Assembly (NCBI RefSeq): GCF_030445035.2
Contig: NC_080694.1
Coordinates: forward strand, 76,099,257 to 76,163,256
Length of the DNA stretch: 64,000 nucleotides
Reading direction: 5' to 3'
Origin: Dasypus novemcinctus
Taxonomy: Eukaryota > Chordata > Mammalia > Cingulata > Dasypodidae
Shown: positions 41,111 through 53,830 of the stretch, piece by piece
How positions within the stretch are numbered: the stretch's first letter is position 1
Layout of the letters: each line of letters begins with the position of its first letter
Program-made: the position numbers and the translations under genes
The notes under the pieces: model-generated
The model's input: the letters and a program-made list of their open reading frames with translations, nothing else
What the model was told of the DNA's origin: nothing
Database searches by the model: none

Positions 41111-41970
41111 CTACAGTCTTCTTGCCTCCATGATTTCCAATGGGAGATCAGCACTTAATCTTACTGAGCTTCCCTTGTATGTGGTGTTTCTCTTTTCTCT
41201 TGCTGCTTTCAGTATTCTCTCTTTGACTTGAGCATTGGACAATTTGACAAGTATGTATCTTGGAGTAGACCCACTGGGATTTATACTGTTTGGGATGCAC
41301 TGCTCTTCCTGGACTTGTACATCCATCTCCCTCAATAAGGTTGGCAATTTTTCAACTATTATTTCCTCCAACACTCCTTCTACCCCCTTTCCCTTCTTTT
41401 CTCCCTCTGGGATGCCTAAAATGGATACGTTTTATTGGATTGTGTTGTGATTCAGATCCCTAAGTCCCTGCTGGATTTTTTTTTCTAAATGTTTGTATAT
41501 CTGTTCTATTATGAATTCAGATGTACTGTATTACACATCAGTAGTTCTTTTCTGACTTTTCAAATCTGCTGTTATGTATTTCCAGTGTATTTTCATTTCT
41601 TGTATTTTACCTTTCATCACCATCATAACTGTATCTTTTTATGTATGTTTACTTTTTTTTAATGTTCTCCCAGTGTCTTCTTAACAGCCTTAATCTTTTC
41701 CTTCACTTCATTAAGTTGGCTCATGATCTTTGTTTGGGCAGCTCTGATTAGTTCTTCCATGTTCTTGTTTTTAATTTGTTCATTGGACTGGGCCATGTCT
41801 TCCTGTTCCTTAGTATGGTTTATAAACTTTTTTGCTGGTGTTTAGACGTTTCTTTATCTTGATGGTTTATTCAGTTGATTAGTTTCTCTCTCTACTCTAG
41901 GGATTTCTTTAGTTGTTGGTTTTGTTTGTGTGGTAAGTTTTCTCTTGACACTTTTATCTTCCTATTCTAT
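41111..41970 (-). pseudogene. Large nested L1: ORF1 remnant
   Basis: 41374-41111 encodes the C-terminal RNA-binding part of L1 ORF1p (STPRYILVKLSNAQVKERIL, REKRNTTYKG, SADLPLEIMEAR). Further upstream (about 41660-41790) the reverse strand encodes a heptad-like stretch (EELIRAAQTKIMSQLNEVKE) typical of the ORF1p coiled coil. ORF1p is the trimeric RNA chaperone of the L1 particle. Several stops interrupt it. Confidence 0.75.
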
Positions 41971-43235
41971 TTCTTTGCTGTTGTCTATGTTCCCTTGAAA
42001 GAAAAAGATTAGGGCTAGAGAAAGTAAAAGAGGCAAGAAGAGAAAAACCATCATAGTAGTAATAGTAGTAAAAGGTAGAAGAGGAACCACATAAGACCTA
42101 GGAAACTGAATTCTTAACACATGCAAGAAGTTCAGATGAATAAGAGTTAAGGAGAGTACAATGAAATGAAAAATCAAATAGAGAAAATCATTTAGAATGA
42201 AGCAAAAGGTCAGAATGATAAGAAAAGAGGGGAAGAGAAAAGATAATGAGAAAAAAGGTAAAAAAAAACCAAGAAAACAGAGAATAGAGGTGATAGAAAT
42301 AAAAACAAGAACAAATGAAACTAAACAAAGAACAGAGGAATATACAAACAAAACAGAAAGCAGAAGATAGGAAGATGAAGGTAGGGGAAAAACAGTGTAG
42401 GTAGATGAAATTGGTATACAAAAAAAGGGACACAAAGGAAAGGGGAAACACAGCAACTAAGAAACAAGAAAGCAGCACCTAATTAAAAAAATAGGGAAGG
42501 GGAAGAATGAAGGGATAAAAGAAAAAAAGAACATAAAACAAACACTCAAGCAAGCAATCAAACAAAAACTTAGGACGAACAACCTTCCCTCTTAGGCCCC
42601 TGAGCAACTTCTCAGGCTGCCAGTGTTCATCAGTCAATTACCCTGCAGCCTGTCCTCTGCAGATTTTGAATTATGGTTTAGCAAGTTAACTAAGTTAAAT
42701 GTAAAGAAAGAAACATTTTTAAGAGAAAGAAGAAACCAAGAGAAGCTAATACAAAAGGTCTGTCTATGTGTTCCCTGCCCTAAAGTATCAGCTGGGTGTT
42801 TGATAATCCAGTAGTTCACTACTCTAAGGAAGGCCAGGAGATGAGCCACAGACCTTGTAGACTCAAACTGGAGACTCAGCCACTGAACTAAATTTATCAT
42901 TAGGTCTGTTAGCTAGAGAGCTAGCCAGTCACTTTCTCTAGAGCAGGTTAGACTACTTGCAGTGGGGTGGATTCCTGCTGATTAGGAGGAGCCTGTCTTT
43001 CCCTGGCCCTTTTCTACTCTTACTGCTTTCTGTCCCAGGGCAGCAGGATGTGATAGCCTGTGTGATCAGATCCCCCCTCACCTTTCCTAGTCTGCTTGAG
43101 TTCCCATCTGAAATTGAAATAGGACCATGGTATCTGAACTCACCACACAGAAATGACTCTCAACCCCCTTCCAGATTCCCACCTCCTCCCAGGAGATCCT
43201 AAATAGACCCTTGGAAGGTTATTAAATGCTTCCTC
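41971..43235 (-). repeat. Probable L1 5' region
   Basis: 41995-42580 is strongly A/G-rich on the plus strand, so pyrimidine-rich in L1 sense, with no gene. 42580-43235 has moderate GC and no ORF of note. Both probably belong to the 5' UTR of the nested L1, but the 5' boundary is not clear. Confidence 0.4.
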
Positions 43236-43238
43236 CTA

Positions 43239-43666
43239 GGTGGCGGACTTGGCCCAGTGGTTAGGGCATCTGTCTACCACATGGGAGGTCTTCAGTTCAA
43301 ACCCTGGGCCTCCTTGACCTGTGTGGAGCTGGCCCATGCCCAGTGATGATGTGCACAAGGAGTGCCCTGCCATGCAGAGGTGTCCCCCGCATAGCGGAGA
43401 CCCATGCGCAAGGAGTGCACCCAGTAAGGAGAACCACCCAGTGCGAAAGAAAGTGCAGCCTGCCCAGGAATGGCACCACACACACAGAGAGCTGACACAA
43501 CAAGATGATGCAAAGAAAAGAAACACAGATTCCCATGCCACTGACGACAACAGAAGCAGACAAAGAAGACGCAGCAAATGGACACAGAGAACAGACAACT
43601 GGGGTAGGGGTGGGGTGGGAAGGGGAGAGAAATAAATAAATAAATAAATCTTTAAAAATAAATAAA
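43239..43666 (+). repeat. DAS-type SINE, plus orientation
   Basis: Begins with the tRNA-like head: GGCGGACTTGGCCCAGTGGTTAGGG has a box A-like TGGCCCAGTGG, and TTCAGTTCAAACCC is box B-like. It ends in AAATAAATAAATAAATCTTTAAAAATAAATAAATAAA. Flanked by AAATGCTTCCTCCT at about 43225-43238 and 43667-43680. Possibly transcribed by RNA polymerase III. Confidence 0.92.
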
Positions 43667-43680
43667 TAAATGCTTCCTCC

Positions 43681-44060
43681 TGCCCACCTTCCTTAGGGGA
43701 CTTTGGATTTTGATAGTTTTCAGCACCAGACATGTCAAATTGATTCTGCCCTCTCTAAGTCCAAGTTCCTCTCTCCCAGCTCAGCTTGATAAATCTGACT
43801 ATCTAAGCAAATTTACCTCTCTTCTCTTTCCAGGGCCACCTTTTGCCAGCTGGTGTGCTCCTTAAATTTCAAAGGGTTCCAGGTAACCAAACCCACAGAA
43901 AGGATCCCCTCTCCAACCTTTGGCAGAATGCTCTTTCCCCCAGAGAATGCTCCCTACAGCTTGGTGGCTGTCGGGAGTCAGGGGGCTCACAGTAGAGTTT
44001 TGCCTTGAGGGTGGACTTTAGCCACCTGCCATTTCCGGCCACAGGAGTGAGAAACTCATG
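43681..44060. other. Unassigned sequence, possibly more L1 5' UTR
   Basis: Continues the sequence interrupted by the SINE. No ORF or named repeat is recognised. Confidence 0.4.
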
Positions 44061-44067
44061 GTTTTCC

Positions 44068-44163
44068 CTTGGACTTTTTTTGTCTTTATTAATTTTTTAA
44101 AATGTTACATTAAAAAAATATGAGGCCCTCATATAGCTCCCACCCCCCTTATCCCACTCCTCC
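44068..44163 (-). repeat. Short L1 3' end next to ERV-D
   Basis: TTTTTTTGTCTTTATTAATTTTTTAAAATGTTACATTAAAAAAATATGAGG and a C-rich stretch match the L1 3' end seen elsewhere in the window. The match stops at the ERV-D left LTR. Confidence 0.7.
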
Positions 44164-44643
44164 TGATGTGGGCTATGGGTGGGGGGCTCTTTGTCTCTTC
44201 AGAGATAACCTAAGCTGTCTGTGACTTGTGGGTGTGAGACAGTAAGAGGCAGCAGTCCTGCCCTTGGTGACCATGGCAATGACTCCAGTCCCAGGAAACA
44301 GCTTAACAATGCAAGGTCTATAAACTTTAAATATTCAGGGCAAATGCAAAACAAATGTGCTAAAGGCTTATCTAGAATGTATGAAGTCCATGCTAAAAGC
44401 TTACCTAAGATGTGGAAGATATATATGCTAATTCAAGCCTATTGAGAACTGAAACAAAAGGACCAGTTAACCTACCCTCTCTGTATAAAAGAAACTTGAA
44501 AATCTTGTTCGGGGCTCGGGTTTGCAACTGGAAGCTCCCGAATCTGGCCAGCAGTCAATAAACCATTTTTCCTTCTCAAAATCATTCCTGAGTCCTGGCC
44601 TTTCTATATGCAAATAATTGAACCTCTCTCAAATTCTCCAATA
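44164..44643 (+). repeat. ERV-D 5' LTR
   Basis: About 480 bp, TGATGTGGGC to about CTCCAATA, paired with 51247-51700. It contains TATAAAAG near 44482 and AATAAACC near 44554. The differences are a few percent plus two small indels. A clear target duplication was not found. Confidence 0.85.
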
Positions 44644-44645
44644 AT

Positions 44646-44663
44646 TTTGGGGCTCATCCAGAA
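44646..44663 (+). promoter_or_regulatory. ERV-D primer binding site, degenerate proline type
   Basis: TTGGGGCTCATCCAGAAT agrees with the proline primer site TGGGGGCTCGTCCGGGAT at about 14 of 18 positions. It suggests a class I (gammaretrovirus-like) origin. Confidence 0.55.
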
Positions 44664-47600
44664 TTGCAAATGAAGGCCAGAGATGGAAGCATTTTGCTGC
44701 CCCTTCCAAATCCCTGAGGAAACTGGGAGGACTCAGGTGAACCCCAAATCTGGGCATCCTTGGGTTAAATTTAATCCAGAAAAGATATGGGCTCCACCAG
44801 AATCTTCCTGACAAAAATCGAGGGCAGTGGAAGGTCTGAAGAGAACGATTCTGGGAACGAAAAAGAACTCCAAATGTAGAAGAAGGTAAGACTCCCTGGG
44901 TGAGCATAGTCTGGAAAGCCTTTCTTTAATTGCTAGGAGGGGGAGGCTGATCACCTCCCAAGAGAACCCTACTAGCCCCAGAAAATTAGGGGGAAGCCAT
45001 TCTCTCTAGGTCTGGGAAAAGGGGGAAAAAATGGGAAAAAGCCTAGTGTTTTGGGTTTGTCTAACTGCATGCTGGAATCTGGTACTGGTCTTATATCCAC
45101 TGAAGGAGTGGAGGCTTGATTATAATAGGAAGGGCTGTTTATAAGTTAGAGTCCTAACGTCCTGGAAATTAGTCTGGATTTTTTTTAAAAAAATGTGGTT
45201 ACAGGAAAATGGATCTGCTTTTCTAGTGAAGTTTGGTCTGGGTGTAAAGTTAAACAGTGAAAAAGGTCAGCTGGAATCGTTTGTTATGGTGCTGAATTGT
45301 GAATGAATTCACTTTATACCAGATGTTAATGTTAAGTGTTCTCTCTAAAATTTGTGATGGCTGCAGAGGCAGCCATGCTGGAAAAAAAATATAGAACTTG
45401 TGGGTCAGATTAGTGACTTTTGTGCTTCTGTTTGTGTCAGTTCAATGCTAGTGTTGGAGTTGTGTGGTTATGTAAAGTAGAATTTAGTTGAGTTGGAATC
45501 CTCCCTTGCCATTGGCAAGGGGGTGAATTGATTATGGGACAAAACTGTGGAGTCTGGATGTTTGCAGAGTCTGGATGTTGTGCATGCTCTGCTGCCTCAT
45601 CTGAGTCCACCCCTTTGCTGGGGCTTGGAGGTCATCTGTGTCTGTGCCATGCACCCGGGTTTGTTGGGGCTGCCCTAGTCAGGGTGGCTGGGTCCCCAGG
45701 AGGGGTGCCAAATTTAAATAAATTCTGTCTGCCCATTTTAGCAGAAAGCTGGAAAGGGGGGAGTGGCTTGCCCCTTTCCAGTGAATCCACACCTTCTTTT
45801 CATAAGCCACATTCCTATTTGATTATTGTGCACCTGACTGCCTGGAAGGGGGGGAAGTGAAGGAGATGAAAAGCAGAATCAAAATAAATGCAGTAAAGTT
45901 CCCTCCCTAGGGTGTCAAAGCCAAAATACATTTGCATTCTGCCCAGGTTCTTAGAAGGTATTGTGGTAACTTTAAATAAGGGAATGTGTTCTGTGAAGGT
46001 AAAATTTATCTTAAAAGTATAAACAATTATAAAAAGTTTAATGAAGCATTGTTTAAATTAAAGTATTTAAATGGCTAATTTCAAAAAGTCTTTTTTTAAA
46101 AGATTTAGTTATTTATTTAATTCCCCCCTCCCCCAGTTGTCTGTCCTCTGTGTCCACTTGCCGTGTCCTGCCTCTTTGTCTGCTTCCGTTGTCATCAGTG
46201 GCACAGGGACTGTGGGTGGCACCATTCCTGGGCAGGCTGCACTTTCTTTTCATGCTGGGTGGCTCTCCCTATGGGGTGCACTGCCTGCGCGTGGGGCTCC
46301 TCTACACGGGGGACACCCCTGAGTGGCAGGGCACTCCTTGCATGCATCAGCACTGTGCATGGGCCAGCTTCGCACGGATCAAGGAGGCCCGGGGTTTGAA
46401 CCACAGACCTCCCATGTGGTAGACGGATGCCCTAACCACTGGGCCAAGTCCGTTTCCCCCAAAAAGTCTTTATTAAACAAAACCTGAATTGATAATACTA
46501 CTAATAAAAGGTAATTTTATAACAGGAAAACTTGTTGATGGCCAGCCTCCCCTGCCAACTTGCTTCTAAAAAAACTGTTTCTGGTATTACATGCTACTAA
46601 GTATTTAAAGTGAAGAAAAGCTCATTATTTTAACAAGATTGTTTAGTGTTAATGGCAATTATATGTTGTAAGAAGTTTGCCTGGTAACTTAGTATGTGGG
46701 ATATATGGAATGTGTTTTTATTGTTAAGGAAACAGGAGATGATTTTGTCCTAAGATGAAAAGATTGATTATTGGAAAGAGTAGAGTGTGGGACAAAACCT
46801 GAATGAATACTGAAAGTGTAGAAGGTTTGTGGAAGGAAAATTTTTATGATTAAAATTGAGTAAGATTTAATAAGTCTATATAAAGTTTTAAAGGATTTAG
46901 TATCAAGTAGTATACTGATGAAAAGTTAAAATTTTGTTCTTTCTCAAAGTCTCTCAAGTCATTAGTCTCTTTTAGTAAAAGTTTCCTAAATAATCAATAT
47001 ACAAAGAAAATCTGTTTTATCAAAATAGCTTCTTGTACTTTAACCTCATCATTTCCTCAGTGTTTAAAGAAGAAAGAGTCTTATCTCTTATAAAAGAACA
47101 TTATGTTCTAGAAATCAAATCCTGAATAATAGCTTTTTATTTCAAACTAACTGCAAGAGATTTGTTCTTTTACCTTAAAAGGAAAATTAAAGTAATAGTT
47201 AAGTTAATCTGTTATAAGTAGAATGAAAGGTGTTTAAAGGTGTTATAAAATTAACAGGTTTTAAAAAATTAATAAAAACTGTACAGAGTTAAAATCATTT
47301 ATAAATGCATTTATATTATAAACCAGCAGAAAGATAATAACTGAAATTATAACTGGGTGAATTTAGCCTGAAACTATTATTGTAAGTGTAAATTCTAAAC
47401 TAACCTTACCTTCGTTTATGGTTACTTCAAACCTAGCCTCACCCCTTGCTTTGCCTATGGTTATTTCATAACAGCTCCTGTCCTACTGGTATTAGTAACC
47501 CTGCTTTCTCTCATGAATCCTACTAAATTACTGCCTAGTGGAATTCTTAGCCCTTGGGTTTAAATGACCACTGGAGTTTTATTCTCTCCAAGGACTGGGG

Positions 47601-50600
47601 GGAATAAAGGGAGTCTCCTTCCTTAACTGTCAGTGTTCCTAAGAGTGGTAATTCATGAGAGAAACCAGTCTCCCTGAGGCTTCCAATAGCCTCAGTAAAT
47701 ATACATAAAACTAATCTTGTTGCTTATCAAAATTCTGCTAAATTCAAGGTAAAATATAAAGTTCTGAAACAAAAGACAATTGTGTTAAAACATTGGGAAC
47801 ATTTTGGTTACAAGCCATTAATTAAGAAACACAATTCTTGTGTAAAACTGCATGGTCATAGTGTAAAATGACACAGTCATAGTGCAAATTAAGAAAAGTT
47901 TCAGGAGTCTTTGAAATGTTTTGCAGTCACACTTATTTTGTAAAAAATGGAAGTTTTAAGTAACTAAACTTATGTTTTTGTGTCAAACTATTCATGTCTG
48001 CCTATTTACTCAAATTGTTAAAAATTAAATATGCAGTTATATATATGAATAAATATTCTTGGAGCCCAAATTAAATTAAGCAGGATGAAAAAGTCATATA
48101 AAAATCTGATTATAGAAACTATTGGGAAAGGGCCTTCTCTTTGCAAGAGCTTTAAAGGCAAGACTAAGTGTGGCAGATTAAATCTATCTACTAGGCTAAG
48201 GAATTAAGAATCAGTTTGCCCTGTAATTTCCCAGTTTAAACCTTTTTGTCAGCCATAAAATGTAAAAAACAAAGATTAGTTTAAGTTTCACATAAAGGAA
48301 GGAAATATTGATTAATATAACCTGGCAGCCTACTGCCTCAGTCTCCCGCTCCCAGGTTAAACAGCAGCAAAGGAAACCAGCTTAAGCTAGTCCTATAGGC
48401 AATAAAAGATGCCCAAGAAAGAGCTAAGTCAATACCAATTCAGCACTAAATTCCATCCCTTATTTGACAAAGGGGAGCAGATAAAAACTAAAATGGTTGG
48501 AATGTAATAGAAGAAGCAGTTAAATCACAAAATTTTGCATGGGAAAGTTAGATCTTCTTGGATAGGCTGTAACTTCTAAGTATCCAATTTATGAAAAAAT
48601 AGAGAAAGAGCTTGGGTGCTAGGCTTAGGGGTATGAATTGTGTCATTTTTCTTTGTTTGGAGCACCAGCCTTATTTTCTGGTTGTGTGTGCCTTCTTGCA
48701 AGATTGAGAATAAATTCTTTTCTTCTCCACAATCGGGTGAGCCCTATTTTCTTCCAGATTTCTTTCCAACAAAAATAAAGGTAATTAGTGGCTCCGTTGA
48801 CAAATTTCAGTACGTAAAGTCCATAAAAACTATGGAGAGATCTTTCCAGAATTATGATTACACAAATTAAGTAATTGTGTAATGTGTTTTGAAATCTGGT
48901 AATCAATGTGCTTTTAAAAAATTGTTCATTTTCATAACTTAAACAAAGAAAAGTTTTAGCTTCCTGTAAGGAAAAAAAGAACATTCCTTGCATAAACTAT
49001 AATGGTTTCAATTTTATTTAAATTGAGGGTAATCTCCATAGTTAACTTAAAAACTAAATTGACATTATATGTACAAAATCTTTAGAGTAATGTAAATTGT
49101 AAGTCCACATTGGTGAAATTAGCTAAAGAAAAAAGATTGTAGACACACTCTCTTAAATAAATAAAATAAATTTCTTTAGTTGATAATTGTAATTTAATAA
49201 GTTTATTTAAACATGAAATGGCTTGTCAATGTGGTTACAGTCAATTATAAAGAGTTTGTAAAACATCTTCCAAACTGAAAACGTTTAAATAGTTCTAATT
49301 CTAGAAGTCATTGTTAACTAAAAACTTAGATTGGTATTGGTTGCAAAAAAAATAACTTTGTAATAATAAAACCTGTCTGAAGGCCACTGTAAGGTGCATA
49401 TTTAAGTAAATGGTAATAAAAAGTTATCCTGAGTCTATTAGAAATCTTCTGTTTTCATTTTAACAATGAAAAATAATTTTTTCCCTCTATTACTAAAGTA
49501 AAATACTTACTATTATCTTCATAGTAAAATTGTGTAAGTAAACAGTCATTTGATACATGATGTATTGCATTAAATTGTTTAAAATATATATAAAAACAAG
49601 GAACAAACTTTAATATTGTCAAACTCTTTTGTGCATTCAAACCAGGCCTTGAATACATTGCAAGTTGCCTCTCCATGTGAGTTATTGGCTAGGCTGGTCA
49701 CTGACTCCTCAATTAGAAATATTTGCTATATCAGCCTCTGGTTCTGCTCCTGAAGTTGATGGAAACTACATTGCAGTTTCAAGCTCCTGCAGCAGCCAAT
49801 GATGACTCGGTACAGCCAAGTGTACAATGGATATCACCTCCAGACTGGCATTGTTCCATAGTGCCAGAGAGCACTATGCACCAGCTGGTAGAATACTGGA
49901 AACTCTCTAATATCAAGGATGCTGCGACTTGCTCACTGTGTGAAGAACATGCTAAATGGAGCCATGATACCAGGATAGTGTAAGTAAAACTTAAACACAA
50001 TTGGCATTATGGCCTGCTCCCATGGAGAGATAACATGTAAAGTATTACAAACCTGAAACTTAAACCTATTAATTGCAACTCTGAATTCTCATGCATTAAG
50101 TAATACATTAGTTAATATTAAGTGCTGTACTTTTATCCTGTACTAAATATATGCCTAATAATTATAACATTATCTTTTCTATTTTGGATCCAGTGCAAAA
50201 GTATATTAGACATGTTAAATTCCTGGTAAATTCATTTTCTAAACAGTTAATAAACATGTCTATAAAATAAGGTGGCAATCTCAGCCAAGCTCAGTCAACT
50301 TACTATATTCTATTGTACTCTACTGTGTAGCAAAAATGAGGCTTGCTTGCTAATAATGAGTCACCTATTGAACAAGTCAAAATTACTAGAAATTGTACAA
50401 TTAAAACAAAAATGTAAAAAACCTTTATTCTGTAGTTCTGATCACTCACACAGCTAAAAACTAAGAAAATTTCCAACTTGGTGTACTAATCCTGAATGAA
50501 ACCAATTGCCCAAAGGGTGCCAGTTCACCAGGAGCATCTGACAGAGCACATGAGTGCTAATCATTAAACAGCTTGAAATGTGTCTTCAGACAAAGCTAAG

Positions 50601-51246
50601 TGTCTGTTGCAATTTCTCTCTAAAGATAAATAACTTAAAAATATATATTTATGCTGTTCCCACCAGCTTTTAAGAAGGAATGCCATCGTTATAGGCACCT
50701 AACATTGTCTACCTCTGTAATCCAATGTCCTCTTTTAAAAATGGGTATTCCAAATTTTTAATTAAGTTTGTTTCTTTCAGAGTGAACATCTTATTAAACA
50801 TATGAAAACTTCACCCAACTTCATATAAAATGCCAGATCCATCTTCCTCCAGTTAAAATAATATAAGAGTTTTACACCTTGTTAGGCAATGACTACAGCC
50901 CATGGCCAGTAGGAAGCAGTTACAGAAAAGAGATCAGCTCCCTTCAGCACCCCTTTTAGATTAAAGGTGTAAACTCTTTCAGGGTAAAACAAAATTAATA
51001 GATGGATCTGGAACCTGACTGGAAATCCATGTGAGTGCCGGTGGCCCCAGGATGACTGCAGGGGGACCCCCACCCCAGGATTCTGCTGTCCAGAATAAAA
51101 ACTTCTAAACTCTAAAAACACAGTCCTGGATGCTACACTAAAGATTGAGAAATAATCAATCAAAACAACAAACAGTCATTCACCTCATAGCTCCAACAAT
51201 AATTATGCCAAAGCTTAGCAAGTTAAACTTTGGCAAAGTGAGGAAA
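44664..51246 (+). other. ERV-D internal region without recognisable retroviral genes
   Basis: About 6.6 kb, mostly AT-rich after 45.9 kb, with no gag, pro, pol or env similarity visible in any frame. A splice donor-like GAAGGTAAGAC lies near 44884. A DAS SINE is inserted at about 46.09-46.45 kb. 45.95-46.76 kb matches the AT-rich block of ERV-B. Around 48640-48745 a TATTTTCTGGTTGTGTGTGCC...AATAAATTC stretch resembles a retroviral R/U5 or a small terminal exon. The 86-codon ORF at 49723-49983 has no recognised relatives. GGCAAAGTGAGGAAA before the 3' LTR is a weak polypurine tract. Confidence 0.6.
46093..46459 (-). repeat. DAS-type SINE inside ERV-D
   Basis: T-rich tail with AAAAGATTTAGTTATTTATTT, GC-rich body, head ending GTTTGAACCACAGACCTCCC and GGGCCAAGTCCGTTTCCC. 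Flanked by AAAAAGTCTTT near 46083 and 46460. Confidence 0.9.
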
Positions 51247-51700
51247 TGATGTGAGCTATGGGTGGGAGGCTCTTTGTCTCTTCTGTCTGTGACTTGTAGG
51301 TGTGAGACAGTAAGAGGCTGCAGTCCTGCCCTTGGTGACCATGGCAACAACTCCAGTCCCAGGAAACAGTTTAACAATAAACTTTAAATATTCAGGGGAA
51401 ATGCAAAACAAATGTGCTAAAGGCTTATCTAGAATGTATGAAGTCCATGCTAAAAGCTTACCTAAGATGTGGAAGATATATATGCTAATTCAAGCCTATT
51501 GAGAACTGAGATAAAAGGACCATTTAACCTTTCCTTTCTTTATAAAAGAAACTCAAAAATCTTGTTTGGGGCTCAGGTTTGCAACAGGAAGCTCTCAAGT
51601 CTGGCCAGAGGTCAATAAACCATTTTTCCTTCTCAAAATCATTCCTGAGTCCTGGCCTTTCTATATGCAAATAATTGAACCTCTCTCAAATTCTACAACA
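51247..51700 (+). repeat. ERV-D 3' LTR
   Basis: 454 bp, TGATGTGAGC...CTACAACA, pair of 44164-44643, with TATAAAAG near 51541 and AATAAACC near 51614. It lacks about 22 bp and about 12 bp present in the 5' copy. Confidence 0.88.
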
Positions 51701-52850
51701 CACCCACACCAGCAAACTAGAGCTTGGGCTTTTTATCTCTTTGTACAGTTCCATCCAGATGCCCTGAAGCCTCCTGCTCTGTGAGTTCCCAAAGCAGCTC
51801 ACTTAGGCAGGATCTTGCCCTTTCTCAGTCATGTTTTGGGGGAAAGGTGGTGAGTGCCTACTTAAATTGATGCCATTGTGCCTCAATTCCCTTCTCTCTT
51901 TCCCTCATTATTTTTTTGTAACACTTATGTATTCTAAAGCATCTTTAAAAATAAAAAGTGTTCTATAATTTAACTTGACTAATTTGGAACATAAATGGGC
52001 AACACGAGGGTACTTGGGGTATTTGAGATGTTCGGCGTCGTCACTGTTGTGGCAGATAGAGAAAAGTACATATCTGATAAAAATTTTTAGAACTTAATGC
52101 ACATATACCTAAATTCATACAAGTAAAACTGAACAAATATGAATATGTTCAGTAGATTTTATCTATGTCAGAATCTTGGTTGTTATCCTATCATTTTGCA
52201 AAATGTTAACATTGTGTGAAACTTGGAAAAATGTCAAAGGAATCTCTATTAATTCCTACAATTAAATTTATCTCAATAAAATTTTCAACTAAAATACTGT
52301 ATTGCTAAACTAGTCTGTTGTGTTAGACATTTAAGTAATGGCTACCTTTGGGAAGAAAGGAATGGTTTGTGATTAAGATAAGACATTTGAAGACCATTTC
52401 CTAATTTGGAAAGGGAGCACAAAAGATGGAAGTATATTTTTGAAATGTATCAAATTCTCTCTCTATATATGTATATGTATATATTATATACTTAAATAAA
52501 TGTTATTTAAATTACTTTAGGGAAGTAAATATGATAGTAGTTAATTTCCCAAAGTTTGTCAAAGAGGTCATTATCAGAGGGTATAAATGTGGGTTTAGAA
52601 CCTTCTATTAAATTTTCATTGGTAGACATGAGTTGAGAACACCTCCAGAAATGTAACTGCTCTAAGCAGGTAAATGAGCATAAGAGTCTTCTACAGAGCA
52701 GTTCCTTGATATGGTCCAAAACAACCTCAGCTTGTGGGAAGGGGAGGGTTAGTTTGAGGCAAATTACTCTAGCTTTCACATACAATGGTCTCCCTCATGC
52801 ATTCTAACCCTTCGGTTTCCCTTAGTCTTCTGTTAAGAAGGTTAAGAATG
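51701..52850. other. Intergenic DNA
   Basis: No supported gene or named repeat. The 92-codon minus ORF at 52507-52785 has no recognisable domain and is probably chance. Confidence 0.5.
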
Positions 52851-53031
52851 ACTTAGCATAATACCAGTAAATCCACTCAAATGCAATGAATGTGCCACAA
52901 TGATAAAAAGAGGTTGTTGATGTGAGATGAGTGGGGTGGAGTGGGTGTAGGGTATATGGGAACCTCATATTTTTTAATGTAACATTATGTCTGCTCTATG
53001 AATCTTCAAAACAATACAATAAAAAAAAAAA
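52851..53031 (+). repeat. Severely 5'-truncated L1 insertion
   Basis: Plus-strand L1 3' end (GGGAACCTCATATTTTTTAATGTAACATTATG) ending in poly(A). Flanked by AAGAATGACTTAG at about 52838-52850 and after the tail at 53031. Confidence 0.88.
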
Positions 53032-53044
53032 GAATGACTTAGGA

Positions 53045-53830
53045 GTTCCTTTACCTGGTGACTAATTCTGAACTAATTTGATCTCCATAGTTCAAGAGGG
53101 TAAATGTTTACCAGAGAAATGTGTGACATGACTGTGTACAGAAGAAGAAAAAATAACTACCCAAATGTGAAATAATATTATAATAGAAAATAAAGAACAG
53201 AAATCTCCTGATTTGGAGCAAGGTGTAAATTAGAAATCATTTAGACTCATCAGTTAGTTCAAAAAAGAATTCTGGGAGAATAGGGGAGTCTGAGGGAGAA
53301 TAGCAATCCTTCGCTACATGAAAAATCTATTTAATTCCTAAACAGATAAAAAACTGGCAGTGGTCATGCATTGACTTTTAACCCATACTGGACCACTTGC
53401 TCTGAAATTGACATTTCTGCAGGGAAATTGAGGAAAAGTCAACAAGGATGGGGTTTTAAATTTATATCCTTTTTCACTAAGGAAGTGAAAAAGCAGAAAA
53501 CCAAGTTCTAGTTGCTTGTAACAGAATTATGGAGATCAAAGAAGAGTTCCTCAATGGTGGAAAGCCTATTCATTCCTTAAACAGTACAAATTCTGGAACA
53601 TGGAAGACATTCCATTAATGATGCATCAAATATCCCACTCGTTTATTTTATATATGAGAAAATAGGTGTGGGGGCTTTCAGATTTCAATTTGACAGATCT
53701 GAAATGGGGACTCTGGTCACCTTGATTTCCAGTCCTGCCTTCTCTTATTCTGTCTTCACATAAGTCTCAGGCATGCACAGTGCTTACTTTAAATTCAATG
53801 CTAGTAATAAGTGTCAATACTATCTAAATT
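53045..53830. other. Intergenic DNA
   Basis: No gene or repeat recognised. Confidence 0.5.

Noticed and set aside
42188..42478. Hydrophobic ORFs rich in Phe, Leu and Ser
   Set aside because: Product of translating an A/G-rich strand in reverse within the L1 5' region. Low complexity, not a membrane protein gene.
43241..43315. Free-standing tRNA gene
   Set aside because: The tRNA-like head is part of a DAS SINE with tail and target duplication. The cloverleaf is degenerate.
49723..49983. 86-codon ORF in ERV-D as a gene
   Set aside because: No recognised domain, no conserved neighbour, and length within chance expectation. Kept only as a note under ERV-D.
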